A DNA stretch of 64,000 nucleotides from Achromobacter veterisilvae (GTDB lineage: Bacteria > Pseudomonadota > Gammaproteobacteria > Burkholderiales > Burkholderiaceae_B): NCBI RefSeq assembly GCF_900496975.1, contig NZ_UFQC01000005.1, positions 124,001 to 188,000 of the forward strand. Direction: 5' to 3'. The translations under genes and the position numbers were made by a program. The first letter of the stretch is position 1, and every line of letters starts with the position of its first letter. Below the pieces are notes generated by a model. The model saw only the letters and a program-made list of their open reading frames with translations. It was not told where the DNA came from and did no database searches. Below are positions 23,067 to 31,625 of this stretch, piece after piece.

Positions 23067-24038
23067 ATGAAATATCGCACTACCGCCGCGGCCGTCTTCG
23101 CCGTGTTCGCCACGGGTTTCGGCGGCGCCGCCGCCGCGCAATGGCCCGAGCGTCCGATCACGCTGATCGTGCCTTTCCCCGCCGGGGGCGGCACGGACAC
23201 CTTCGCCCGCCCGCTGGCCCAGCAACTGACCACGCAACTGGGCCAGACGGTGGTCATCGACAACAAGGGCGGCGCGGGCGGGACCGTGGGCGCCGGGGTC
23301 GCGGCCAAGGCCAGGCCCGACGGCTACACCTTCTTCATGGGCGGCGCCCACCATGCGCTGGCCCCTTCGCTGTACAAGAGCCTGAACTACGACATCCAGA
23401 AGGATTTCGTCCCGGTCGCGCTCGTCGCCCAGCCGCCGCAGGTAATCGTCATCAACCAGGGCAAGCTGCCGGTGAAGACCGTCCAGGAACTCATCGCCTA
23501 CGCCAAGACGCGTCCCGGGGAAATCAACTTCGGCACGGCGGGCAAGGGCAGCACGCACCATCTGGCGGGTGAGCTGTTCGCGATGCAGACGGGCATCAAG
23601 CTGGTGGACGTTCCCTACCAGGGCGCCGGGCCGATGCTGTCGGCGCTGATCGGCGGCCAGGTGGACCTGGCGTTCGACGGCCTGGGCTCGTCGGCCGGCC
23701 ACATCCGCGCCGGTTCGATCACGCCGCTGGCGGTGGCCGCCACCGAACGCTCGCCGTCGCTGCCCGACGTGCCCACCGCGACCGAGGCGGGGGTGCCGAA
23801 CTACGTGGTGTCGACCTGGTATGCGATCTGGGCGCCCGCCGGGACGCCCAAGGAGGCGGTGGACAAGATGAGCGCCGAGATCACCAAGGCCCTGAACGCG
23901 CCGAAGATCAAGGAAACCTGGACCGGCAACGGTTCGGCGGTGCCGACGCTGACGGGCGCCGAGTTCGGCAAGTTCGTCGACAGCGAAGTCGAGCGCTGGG
24001 CCAAGGTCGTGAAGGACTCGGGCGTCAAGCTGGATTGA
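23067..24038 (+). CDS. Bug/TctC-family periplasmic binding protein (mat operon)
   Basis: This 323-residue Bug receptor has a signal peptide (MKYRTTAAAVFAVFATGFGG, cleavage near AAAA-QWPE) and the hallmark WPERPITLIVPFPAGGGTD. The ligand-loop region GTAGKGSTHHLAGE (about 155) is conserved with other Bug proteins. GAGGAGA precedes the ATG. In rhizobia the third mat gene is the permease matC; here the only transport-related gene is this binding protein. If it belongs to the operon it would present malonate or a similar diacid to TctAB encoded elsewhere. The 209-base gap with an inverted repeat allows for separate expression. Confidence 0.92.
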   Translation: MKYRTTAAAVFAVFATGFGGAAAAQWPERPITLIVPFPAGGGTDTFARPLAQQLTTQLGQTVVIDNKGGAGGTVGAGVAAKARPDGYTFFMGGAHHALAPSLYKSLNYDIQKDFVPVALVAQPPQVIVINQGKLPVKTVQELIAYAKTRPGEINFGTAGKGSTHHLAGELFAMQTGIKLVDVPYQGAGPMLSALIGGQVDLAFDGLGSSAGHIRAGSITPLAVAATERSPSLPDVPTATEAGVPNYVVSTWYAIWAPAGTPKEAVDKMSAEITKALNAPKIKETWTGNGSAVPTLTGAEFGKFVDSEVERWAKVVKDSGVKLD

Positions 24039-24042
24039 CGCG

Positions 24043-24066
24043 GGCGCGCGCCAGCCGGCGCGCGCC
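24043..24066. terminator. Perfect 10-bp hairpin between convergent genes
   Basis: GGCGCGCGCC-AGCC-GGCGCGCGCC is a perfect GC-only stem with a 4-base loop, lying in the 33-base gap between the convergent Bug and aldo/keto reductase stops. It lacks a T-run, but its stability makes it a candidate bidirectional terminator. Confidence 0.55.
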
Positions 24067-24071
24067 GCGCC

Positions 24072-25028
24072 TCAGCGCCAATCGCTGGCCTGGCTGAGCT
24101 TGGCCAACTGGTCGTGGGTCAGCGCCAGGCTGGCGGCCTTGACCAGTTCGTCCAGTTGCGCCAGCGAGGTGGCGCTGACGATGGGGGCGGTGATGCCGGG
24201 CTGGGCGATCTGCCAGGCCAGCGCGGCCTGCGCGGGCGTGCAACCGGCTTCCTCGGACACTTCGTCCAGCGCCTTCAGGATGCGGTAGCCGCGGTCGTTG
24301 AGGTAGGTCTCGACGATCTTGCGGCCCCGCGGGCTCTTGTCCGCGTCCGCGGGGCTGCGGTACTTGCCGCTGAGAAAGCCGCTGGCCAGCGCGTAATAGT
24401 TGATCGTGCCCATCTGCTGCGTCTTCACCAGGCTTTGCAGTCCGGATTCGAAGGGCTCGCGGCGGTACAGGTTGTATTCGGGCTGGATGCTTTCGTAGCG
24501 CGGCAGGCTGTGGCGTTCGCTGGCGATCAGCGCCTCGGACAGCCGCACGGCGGTGTAGTTGGAGGCGCCGATGGCGCGTATCTTGCCGGACTCGATGTGC
24601 TTGGCGTATTCCGCCAGCGTGTCGGTCAGCGGCGTGTCGGGATCGTCCTGGTGCGATTGGTACAGGTCGATGTGGTCCGTCTGCAGGCGGGCCAGCGACG
24701 CTTCCAGGGCGCGGCGGATGTAGGCGGGCGCCAGGCCCTTGGCATCGGGCCCCATCTCCATGCCGACCTTGGTGGCGATGAGCACGCGGTCGCGCTTGCC
24801 CGAGCGCTTGAGCCATTTGCCGATCAGCGTCTCGGATTCCCCGCCCTGGTTGCCCGGGACCCAGCGGGAATACACGTCGGCCGTGTCGATGAAATTCAGT
24901 CCCGCGTCCACCAGCGCGTCCAGCAGGGAATAGGTGCCGGCTTCGTCCACGGTCCAGCCGAAGACGTTGCCGCCGAAGGTGAGCGGGGGAACCTGCAGGC
25001 CGGAACGGCCCAATGCGCGTTTGATCAT
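24072..25028 (-). CDS. Aldo/keto reductase
   Basis: This 318-residue NADPH-dependent (beta/alpha)8 barrel oxidoreductase has the catalytic Asp and Tyr in FIDTADVYSRW, the Lys in IATKVGMEMG and the His in DLYQSHQDD, plus the cofactor end-barrel segment APIVSATSLAQLDELVKA. It reduces aldehydes or ketones; substrate unknown. It is a single gene, convergent with the Bug gene and divergent from the ABC transporter operon, with about 190 bases between the latter. Confidence 0.92.
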   Translation of the reverse strand: MIKRALGRSGLQVPPLTFGGNVFGWTVDEAGTYSLLDALVDAGLNFIDTADVYSRWVPGNQGGESETLIGKWLKRSGKRDRVLIATKVGMEMGPDAKGLAPAYIRRALEASLARLQTDHIDLYQSHQDDPDTPLTDTLAEYAKHIESGKIRAIGASNYTAVRLSEALIASERHSLPRYESIQPEYNLYRREPFESGLQSLVKTQQMGTINYYALASGFLSGKYRSPADADKSPRGRKIVETYLNDRGYRILKALDEVSEEAGCTPAQAALAWQIAQPGITAPIVSATSLAQLDELVKAASLALTHDQLAKLSQASDWR

Positions 25029-25222
25029 GGTGAGGCCTCTGGATGCTGGGATACCTGCTGGAAGGGGGGGCGGACGGCATGCACCACCACAGGGATTCCC
25101 CCCAAAGTCATTTTGCTTGGCGGCAAGTTAGACTATACGGCTTTATGGCGGGACCGGCCGGCGGGGAGCCTCCGGCGGCGCCGTAATAATGGATAAATAC
25201 CAAGGGTTCAAGGAGCTTACCT

Positions 25223-26194
25223 ATGCTGATCGGAAAAAAACATTTTCTGACGGTTGGCGCCATGGCATTGGCGATGGCTATCGCCGCGCCCGTGGCGGCG
25301 CAGCAGAAGTCGGTGGCGGTCACCGCCATTGTCGAGCACCCGGCGCTGGACGCCGTGCGTGACGGGGTGCAGGACGCCCTCAAGCAAGCCGGCTACGAGC
25401 CGGGCAAGAACCTGAAGTGGCAATACCAGAGCGCGCAGGGCAACAACGGCACCGCCGCGCAGATCGCCCGCAAGTTCGTGGGCGACAGGCCCGACGCCAT
25501 CGTCGCGATCGCCACCCCGTCGGCCCAGGCCGTCGTGGCCGCCACCAAGGACGTGCCGGTGGTGTATTCCGCCGTCACCGATCCGGTCGCCGCCCAACTG
25601 GTTTCCAGCATGGACGCCTCGGGCACCAACGTGACCGGCGTGTCGGACCTGCTGGCGCTGGACAAGCAGGTCGAACTGATCAAGAAGATCGTTCCCAACG
25701 CCAAGCGCGTGGGCATGGTCTACAACCCGGGCGAGGCCAACTCGGTCGTGGTCGTGAAGAAGCTCCAGGAGATCCTGCCCAAGTCCGGCATGAGCCTGGT
25801 CGAGGCCGCCGCGCCGCGCTCCGTGGACGTGGCCTCCGCGGCCCGCAGCCTGATCGGCAAGGTCGACGTCATCTACACCAACACGGACAACAACGTCGTG
25901 TCGGCCTATGAATCGCTGGTCAAGGTCGGCAACGACGCCAAGATCCCGCTGATCGCGTCCGACACCGACAGCGTCAAGCGCGGCGGCATCGCCGCCCTGG
26001 GCATCAACTACCGCGACCTCGGCGTGCAGACGGGCAAGATCGTGGTGCGCATCCTCAAGGGCGAGAAGCCGGGCGCCATCCCCTCGGAAACGAGTTCCAA
26101 GCTGGAGCTCTACGTGAATCCGGGCGCCGCCGCCAAGCAGGGCGTGACCCTGCCCGACGCGTTGGTCAAGTCCGCCGCGGTGGTCGTCAAGTAA
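25223..26194 (+). CDS. ABC transporter substrate-binding protein (TrpX/PF04392-like)
   Basis: This 323-residue periplasmic binding protein has a signal peptide (MLIGKKHFLTVGAMALAMA, cleavage after PVAA or VAAQ). The mature part has the two-lobed fold of the ABC_sub_bind family (VAVTAIVEHPALDAVRDGVQ, VPVVYSAVTDPVAAQLVSS, VDVIYTNTDNNVVSAYESL, GINYRDLGVQTGKIVVRIL). Streptococcal TrpX binds tryptophan; the ligand here is not determined. An intrinsic terminator follows immediately, separating it from the permease and ATPase genes and probably allowing binding-protein excess. Confidence 0.9.
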   Translation: MLIGKKHFLTVGAMALAMAIAAPVAAQQKSVAVTAIVEHPALDAVRDGVQDALKQAGYEPGKNLKWQYQSAQGNNGTAAQIARKFVGDRPDAIVAIATPSAQAVVAATKDVPVVYSAVTDPVAAQLVSSMDASGTNVTGVSDLLALDKQVELIKKIVPNAKRVGMVYNPGEANSVVVVKKLQEILPKSGMSLVEAAAPRSVDVASAARSLIGKVDVIYTNTDNNVVSAYESLVKVGNDAKIPLIASDTDSVKRGGIAALGINYRDLGVQTGKIVVRILKGEKPGAIPSETSSKLELYVNPGAAAKQGVTLPDALVKSAAVVVK

Positions 26195-26210
26195 ACCGAC
26201 GCCGTACCCG

Positions 26211-26245
26211 CCCCGCCATGCCTACCCGGCGTGAGCGGGGTTTTT
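26211..26245 (+). terminator. Intrinsic terminator after the binding-protein gene
   Basis: CCCCGC-CATGCC, loop TACCC, GGCGTG-A-GCGGGG forms a 12-bp stem with one bulge and a G-U pair, followed directly by TTTTT (26241-26245). This is the textbook rho-independent layout, 17 bases after the stop. Confidence 0.85.
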
Positions 26246-26571
26246 CTTGAGTTTTTGTCTGACCCAAGTTCCTCAGGGCGGCAGCGTTCACGAGATGCCC
26301 GCGGCCCGGCGCGATGTGCTGGTCTTGAATGGCCTGGCGGCCCGTCCTCGCGGCGCGGCGCCCGGCGTTTCTGCTTCCTGAAGGGTCTCGCGGACGCCCG
26401 CCGGCGGTTTTTCCCGGCGTGCGGACGCTTTGGCAGGAAACGAGGGAAAATCGCGGGTTGGGAAACGTTTATTGCGAAAGCTGGGGTAAAACTGACCCCT
26501 AAACGCAAGAAGTCCGACGTTTCAACTCTTTAACATGCTCGTTTCTTACCTACCTTATCTGGATTTGACCC
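26246..26571. other. Intergenic region between terminator and permease gene
   Basis: This 326-base stretch has no gene with family support. The last 100 bases are AT-richer and must carry either a second promoter or the read-through leader for the permease gene. I found no convincing -35/-10 pair. It may host a small RNA, but nothing proves it. Confidence 0.4.
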
Positions 26572-27456
26572 ATGTCATTGTTTTCGTTGTTGGGCGCACT
26601 GGAGATCGGCCTGATCTTCAGCCTGGTGGCCTTGGGTGTGTTCATCTCGTTCCGCCTGCTGCGCTTCCCGGACCTGACCGTTGACGGCAGCTTCCCGCTG
26701 GGCGGGGCCGTCTGTGCCACGCTGATCGCGTCGGGCATGGACCCGTTCCTGGCCACCGTCGCCGCCACGATCGCCGGCGCCGCCGCCGGCCTGGTCACCG
26801 GCTGGCTGAACGTGAAGCTGAAGATCATGGACCTGCTGGCGAGCATCCTGATGATGATCGCCCTGTACTCGGTCAACCTGCGCATCATGGGCAAGCCCAA
26901 CGTGCCGCTGATCACCGAATCCACCGTCTTCACCATCCTGCAGCCGGAGTGGCTGTCGGACTACGTCGCCCGTCCGCTGATCCTGGCCGTCATCGTGGTC
27001 CTGGCCAAGCTCGCGCTGGACTGGTTCTTCGCCACGCAGACCGGGCTGGCCGTGCGCGCCACCGGTTCCAACGGCCGCATGGCCCGCGCCCAGGGCGTGA
27101 ACACCGGCCGCATGATCCTCGGCGGCATGGCGCTGTCCAACGCGCTGGTCGCCATGGCGGGCGCGCTGTTCGCGCAGACCCAGGGCGGCTCGGACATTTC
27201 CATGGGCATCGGCACCATCGTGATCGGCCTGGCCGCGGTGATCGTGGGCGAAAGCATCCTGCCGTCGCGCAAGCTGGTGCTGGCGACACTGGCCGTCATC
27301 ATCGGCGCCATCGTCTACCGCTTCTTCATCGCGCTGGCCCTCAACAGCGATTTCATCGGCCTGAAGGCGCAGGACCTGAACCTCGTCACCGCGGTGCTGG
27401 TCACGATCGCCCTGGTGATCCCGATGCTCAAGCGCCGCCTGGTCGGCAAGAGGTGA
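26572..27456 (+). CDS. ABC transporter permease (branched-chain/TrpY-like)
   Basis: This 294-residue inner-membrane protein has about eight to nine hydrophobic segments (LLGALEIGLIFSLVALGVFI, FLATVAATIAGAAAGLVTGW, LLASILMMIALYSVNLRI, MILGGMALSNALVAMAGALF, LAVIIGAIVYRFFIALALN) and belongs to the BPD_transp_2 family. A cytoplasmic loop GVNTGRMILGGMALSNAL matches the EAA-like coupling region. It pairs with the downstream ATPase and upstream binding protein. Only GGA lies before the ATG, so translation initiation may be weak. Confidence 0.92.
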   Translation: MSLFSLLGALEIGLIFSLVALGVFISFRLLRFPDLTVDGSFPLGGAVCATLIASGMDPFLATVAATIAGAAAGLVTGWLNVKLKIMDLLASILMMIALYSVNLRIMGKPNVPLITESTVFTILQPEWLSDYVARPLILAVIVVLAKLALDWFFATQTGLAVRATGSNGRMARAQGVNTGRMILGGMALSNALVAMAGALFAQTQGGSDISMGIGTIVIGLAAVIVGESILPSRKLVLATLAVIIGAIVYRFFIALALNSDFIGLKAQDLNLVTAVLVTIALVIPMLKRRLVGKR

Positions 27457-27474
27457 GGCCCCGGATGAGGCTCT

Positions 27475-27553
27475 CCCCCGAAGCGCCCGCGGCGCTCCCC
27501 CTCTCAAGGGGCGCCACCGGCGGACCGGCAAAGCCGGCTCCGCGGCGGCCTGG
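27475..27553. repeat. Dispersed GC-rich intergenic repeat, copy A
   Basis: This segment, starting CCCCCGAAGCGCC and ending GGCCTGG, matches the reverse complement of 52283-52363 over most of its length. It contains the self-complementary core GGACCGGC-AA-AGCCGGCTCC. It sits between the permease and ATPase genes. The paired copy in opposite orientation marks it as an interspersed element of this genome. Confidence 0.7.
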
Positions 27554-27612
27554 GTCGAGTTGCATTGGATTCGTGCGGCGCGGGTGCCGCGACTGCACAA
27601 TGGAGTACTGAA

Positions 27613-28407
27613 ATGTTGTCCGCCAAAGACTTGAAAATTACCTTCAACGCGGGGACGCCCATCGAGACGCGCGCTTTGCGCGGCCTGTCGCTGGAGATTC
27701 CGTCGGGCCAGTTCGTGACCGTCATCGGTTCCAACGGCGCCGGCAAGTCCACGTTCCTCAACGCGGTCTCGGGCGACCTGCCGGTCGATTCCGGCCGCAT
27801 CGACATCAACGGCGTGGACGTCACGCGCCAGCCCGTGTGGGCGCGCGCCGGCCGCGTGGCCCGGGTGTTCCAGGACCCGATGGCCGGCACCTGCGAAGAC
27901 CTGACCATCGAAGAGAACATGGCGCTGGCGCAGATGCGCGGCGCCCGCCGCGGCTACAGCCGCGCCGTCAAGGCGTCGATGCGCGAAGGGTTCCGCGAGC
28001 GCCTGGCCACGCTGGGCCTGGGCCTGGAAAACCGCCTGGCGGACCGCATCGGCCTGCTGTCGGGCGGCCAGCGGCAGGCGGTCAGCCTGCTGATGGCGGC
28101 CTTGCAGCCGTCGCGCATCCTGCTGCTGGACGAGCACACGGCGGCGCTGGATCCGCGCACCGCGGACTTCGTGCTGCAACTGACCGCGCGCATCGTGTCG
28201 GAAAACCAGCTCACCACCATGATGGTGACGCACAGCATGCGCCAGGCCCTGGACGTGGGCGAGCGCACGGTCATGCTGCACCAGGGGCAGGTGGTGCTGG
28301 ACGTCTCGGGCGACGAACGCCGCGGCATGGACGTGCCGGACCTGCTGGCCATGTTCGAGCGCGTGCGCGGCGAAAAACTTTCGGATGACGCGCTGTTGCT
28401 GGGGTGA
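27613..28407 (+). CDS. ABC transporter ATP-binding protein (TrpZ-like)
   Basis: This 264-residue ATPase has Walker A VIGSNGAGKSTF (about 38-49), Q-loop ARVFQDPMAGT, signature LSGGQRQAVSLLMAAL, Walker B ILLLDEHTAALDP and the H-loop MMVTHSMRQAL. It energises uptake with the upstream permease and binding protein. It is separated from the permease by a 156-base gap carrying a dispersed GC-rich repeat, unusual within a transporter operon. ATG at 27613 is preferred to an upstream ATG because ABC homology starts at MLSAKDL. Confidence 0.93.
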   Translation: MLSAKDLKITFNAGTPIETRALRGLSLEIPSGQFVTVIGSNGAGKSTFLNAVSGDLPVDSGRIDINGVDVTRQPVWARAGRVARVFQDPMAGTCEDLTIEENMALAQMRGARRGYSRAVKASMREGFRERLATLGLGLENRLADRIGLLSGGQRQAVSLLMAALQPSRILLLDEHTAALDPRTADFVLQLTARIVSENQLTTMMVTHSMRQALDVGERTVMLHQGQVVLDVSGDERRGMDVPDLLAMFERVRGEKLSDDALLLG

Positions 28408-28420
28408 CTTTGAGTGCGCA

Positions 28421-28638
28421 GTGTCTGACACCCGTACGAGATGACCTGCGGTTTGCCGCGGTGCTTCCCGGGTGTCTGACACCCGAAGCATTGCGTTCTT
28501 TTGCCGGTGTCAGACACCCGGGAAGTCCGGCTTCAGCCGGACGGTCATCTCGTACGGGTGTCAGACACCTCGCACAAAATTATCTCGTACGGGTGTCAGA
28601 CACCTTCCACAAAATCATCTCGTACGGGTGTCAGACAC
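28421..28638. repeat. Second cluster of GTGTC-N-GACAC palindromes
   Basis: Six copies of the palindrome seen at 10 kb lie at 28421-28433, 28470-28484, 28506-28519, 28556-28569, 28591-28604 and 28626-28638. The last three sit in 35-base units with CATCTCGTACGGGTGTCAG in common. The cluster fills the gap between convergent ATPase and DadA-like genes. Spacing differs from the 10-kb array, but the core and the flanking ATGAGAT/ATCTCGTA words recur, so both arrays derive from the same element family. Confidence 0.88.
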
Positions 28639-28653
28639 TGCCTTCCCGCATCT

Positions 28654-29901
28654 TCAAAGATACCGCCCCGGCCGGAACGCCGCGTGGCGCGCCGCGCCGC
28701 CTTCCTCGCACATGAGTTCTCCCAGGATCCTGGCCGTGCCCGGCGCGGTGCTGAATCCGATGTGCTGGTGGCCCAGCGCCAGCCACAGGCCGGGGTGGCG
28801 CGGCGCCTGGCCGATCATCGGGCGGCTGTCGGGCAGCGTCGGGCGCCGGCCCAGCCAGGCCTCCGGGTCCAGGCGCCGGTCCAGGGGAAAGGCCTCGCGG
28901 GCGCGGGCCTCGGCCAGGTCGAGCTGTTCCGGACGGGCCGGCGCGTCGCAGTCATCCAGTTCCACACCGGTGGTCAGGCGCAGGCCGCGCGCCATGGGCG
29001 ACAGCACGTAGCCGCCGCCGGTGTCGTGGACGGGGCGCGACAGGCCCGCGCCCTCGCGTCCGCTGTAATGCATGTGATAGCCCCGCTCGAAGGCCATGGG
29101 CAGGTCGATGCCGGCCGTCTTCAGCAGTTCCTTCGACCAGGGCCCCAGGGCCACGACCAGCCGGTCCGCCGACAGCGCCGCGGATCCCTGTCCGCCCTGG
29201 ATCGTCCAGCGCTGCCCGTCGCGGCGGATGGCGCTGGCCGACATGCGCGTGAACGCGCCGCCCTGGCGGCGGAACAGGGCGGCATAGGCGGCGGCCACTT
29301 CGTGCGGATCGTCGACGGAATACGAGCCCTGGATCCACAGGGCCCGGGGGAAGATCGGCGCCAGGGCGGGTTCGAGTTCGGCCAGTTCGGCGGCGTTCAG
29401 GGCCTGGGTCGGGACCTGGTGCCGCGCATACGTCCGGCACGCCAGTTCGCTGCCCTTCCAGGCCTGTTCCGACCGGTACAGCAGCATCCAGCCCGTGTCG
29501 CGCAGCCGGCGCGAGGCCCCGGACTCGGCCAGCAGGCGCAGGTGCTCGGGCGCGGACAGGCGGATCAGGCCGTCCAGTGCCGCCACGGTCTCCTGGAAGA
29601 CCGAGGGCCGGGCGTTCAGGAGGAAGCGCGCCGCCCAGCCCAGGTTCTTCGCCAGGTAGCGCCAGCGGTATCGGAACTGGACGGTGTCGTTTTTCAGGAG
29701 CCGCGGCAACTGCGCCCACAGGCCGGGGTGGTTGAAGGGCATGAGCGAACTGCGGGCGATCACGCCGGCGTTGCCCAGCGAGGTTTCGCGCCCGGGTTCC
29801 TGCCGGTCTACCAAGGTGACCGACATGCCCCGGCGCAACAGTTCGAGCGCGCAGCACACTCCGACGATGCCCGCGCCGAGGACGATGACCTGCTTTCCCA
29901 T
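28654..29901 (-). CDS. D-amino-acid dehydrogenase-like FAD oxidoreductase (DadA family)
   Basis: This 415-residue DAO-family flavoprotein has the N-terminal dinucleotide-binding motif VIVLGAGIVGVCCALELLRRG, then TSLGNAGVIARSSLMPFNHPG as in DadA, and the C-terminal FAD segment LALGHQHIGFSTAPGTARIL. It likely oxidises D-amino acids and passes electrons to the respiratory chain. ATG at 29901 has GGTGGA upstream. It lies 83 bases downstream of the Tat-exported oxidase on the same strand and may share a transcript, giving two amine/amino-acid oxidising flavoproteins in series. The last codons border the palindromic repeat cluster. Confidence 0.9.
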   Translation of the reverse strand: MGKQVIVLGAGIVGVCCALELLRRGMSVTLVDRQEPGRETSLGNAGVIARSSLMPFNHPGLWAQLPRLLKNDTVQFRYRWRYLAKNLGWAARFLLNARPSVFQETVAALDGLIRLSAPEHLRLLAESGASRRLRDTGWMLLYRSEQAWKGSELACRTYARHQVPTQALNAAELAELEPALAPIFPRALWIQGSYSVDDPHEVAAAYAALFRRQGGAFTRMSASAIRRDGQRWTIQGGQGSAALSADRLVVALGPWSKELLKTAGIDLPMAFERGYHMHYSGREGAGLSRPVHDTGGGYVLSPMARGLRLTTGVELDDCDAPARPEQLDLAEARAREAFPLDRRLDPEAWLGRRPTLPDSRPMIGQAPRHPGLWLALGHQHIGFSTAPGTARILGELMCEEGGAARHAAFRPGRYL

Positions 29902-29984
29902 AGGCTTCCACCCGAGTTCCGACCAAAGCCGCCGTGCCGCCGGCGGGGACGGCGAATTGTATTGCAGCGGACCGCGCGCCGGGA

Positions 29985-31625
29985 TCAGGCCGGGGGAGGC
30001 GGCTGGCCGAGGATCCTGCCCGCCGCCACGACGCCCCACCACGCGGCTTCCTCGAACACGGAATAGCCGGACAGATCCGCATGCGCGAACAGCACGGGGC
30101 CGTCCACCTCGCGCAGCGCCGCCAGGCCCGGGTTGGACAGATAGCCGCATAGCGGCGAGGCCATGGCGTGGCCGCGCACGGTGATCTCCAGCGCCCGCGC
30201 GTGCCGCCAGAATTCCCTGCCGTAAGCGGCGACCAGGTCGGCCGCGGCTTCCTCGCGCAAGGCTTCCGGACTGGCGGCGGCCAGCCATTCGCGCGCGGCC
30301 CGCGGCGTCTGTCCGCTGAGCGCGTGATAGGCGGTGAAGACGCTGCGCGGCGACGGGGCCACGCGCAGCAACTGGTGCGTGGACACGACGTAGCCCAGCG
30401 CCTTCCCGCCGTAGACCACGTTGTCCCAGGACAGCGGCTCGCCCGGGGCTTCCGCGGGGTAGCCGTCCATGACGAAGTTCGACACCATCCAGGCCGCGCG
30501 CGAGGACGCGTGCGCGGCCGGATCGTAGCCGTAGGCGCGGATGTCGGGCAGGATGCGCTGGGCCACGAACAGCGGCATCGCGCACACCGTGCGGCGGGTC
30601 TGCACGGTGTAGGCGCCGGGCGCGGGGCCGGGCGCGAGGCAGGTGACCAGCGGGCCGGCGGCCGTGTCCTGGACGCGCACGGCGGTGCCGCCGGCGAGCC
30701 AGCCGTCATGGCCGAGCTTGCGCGTGATGGCATCGCGCATGCGGCCGGCCAGCACGGACAGGCCGCCGGGCCAGGTCAGCACCGCGCCTTCGCCCGCATT
30801 GGCGGCGTGCCCGTCGCGGCTGGCGAAATAGTGCAGGCCGGCCCAGGCCGACACCGCGTCGTACCGCGCGCCGTAGTCGTCGCGGCAGCAGTAGTCCAGA
30901 TACCAGTGCAGCGCCCGGGAGGTATAGCCTTCGCGGTCCAGCCATTGTTTGAACGTGACGGCATCCAGCGCGCGCCAGGCCGGGTCGCGCGATGACAGCA
31001 CGAGCGGAATGCTGAAGACTTTGCGGCCGTCGCGGCCGGTTTCGGCGCGCAGGCGTTCGACCAGGGCGAGAAAGCGCCGGTGCTGCGCCAGTTCCGCCTC
31101 GGGCAGGCCGGCCATGGGCAGCAGGCCGTCTTCCCAGCGGCCGCCGCGCAGCAGCCGCTCCTGCGGCGAGTGCGCCAGCGCGGCCTCGTCGTAGTAGGGC
31201 CGGACCTCGCCCGCGCCGCGCTCGATGAGGCCGAAGTCGGCCAGCATCTCGCGCACGTGCGAGGACGCCAGCGACGGCAGCGGCAGGTAGTGCGCGCCCC
31301 GCGGATAGTCCAGGCCGCCGCGCCGCCCGGCGGCCGCGTTGCCGGCGAACTCGGGGCCTTGCACCACGATGAAGTCGGTGTAGCCTTCGCGCGCCAGCTT
31401 CCACGCGCAGGACAGGCCCGCGACGCCGGACCCCAGGATCGCCACGCCGTGCCGGCGGCTCTCCGTCGGTTGCGGCCAGGACGCGCCGTCGCGCAACGCG
31501 TGGCCGGCCTGCATGCCGGGGTAATCGACGTCGGGCGCGGTCTCGACGATGCGCGACCGCCAGTAGCCGGCGGCGCCGGCGGCCGCGGCCGTGGCCGCGC
31601 CCAGCAGGAAGCTGCGGCGGCGCAT
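29985..31625 (-). CDS. Tat-exported FAD-dependent amine oxidase-like protein
   Basis: This 546-residue flavoprotein has a twin-arginine signal (MRRRSFLLGAATAAAAGAAG), implying export already folded with FAD. The GxGxxG motif follows at about 63 (GVAILGSGVAGLSCAWKLARE), then NAD(P)-binding-like and flavin amine-oxidase segments (GAHYLPLPSL, VLTWPGGLSVLAGRM, LFAHADLSGYSVFEEAAWWG at the C-terminus). Its start overlaps by one base the stop of the spermidine-synthase-like gene (TGATG), implying tight coupling. In that context a periplasmic polyamine oxidase or dehydrogenase is plausible; the substrate is not shown by sequence. Confidence 0.85.
   Translation of the reverse strand: MRRRSFLLGAATAAAAGAAGYWRSRIVETAPDVDYPGMQAGHALRDGASWPQPTESRRHGVAILGSGVAGLSCAWKLAREGYTDFIVVQGPEFAGNAAAGRRGGLDYPRGAHYLPLPSLASSHVREMLADFGLIERGAGEVRPYYDEAALAHSPQERLLRGGRWEDGLLPMAGLPEAELAQHRRFLALVERLRAETGRDGRKVFSIPLVLSSRDPAWRALDAVTFKQWLDREGYTSRALHWYLDYCCRDDYGARYDAVSAWAGLHYFASRDGHAANAGEGAVLTWPGGLSVLAGRMRDAITRKLGHDGWLAGGTAVRVQDTAAGPLVTCLAPGPAPGAYTVQTRRTVCAMPLFVAQRILPDIRAYGYDPAAHASSRAAWMVSNFVMDGYPAEAPGEPLSWDNVVYGGKALGYVVSTHQLLRVAPSPRSVFTAYHALSGQTPRAAREWLAAASPEALREEAAADLVAAYGREFWRHARALEITVRGHAMASPLCGYLSNPGLAALREVDGPVLFAHADLSGYSVFEEAAWWGVVAAGRILGQPPPPA

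Noticed and set aside
26231..26533. 100-codon frame after the terminator
   Set aside because: It begins inside the terminator hairpin, is Arg/Ser-rich, and has no ribosome site or family similarity.
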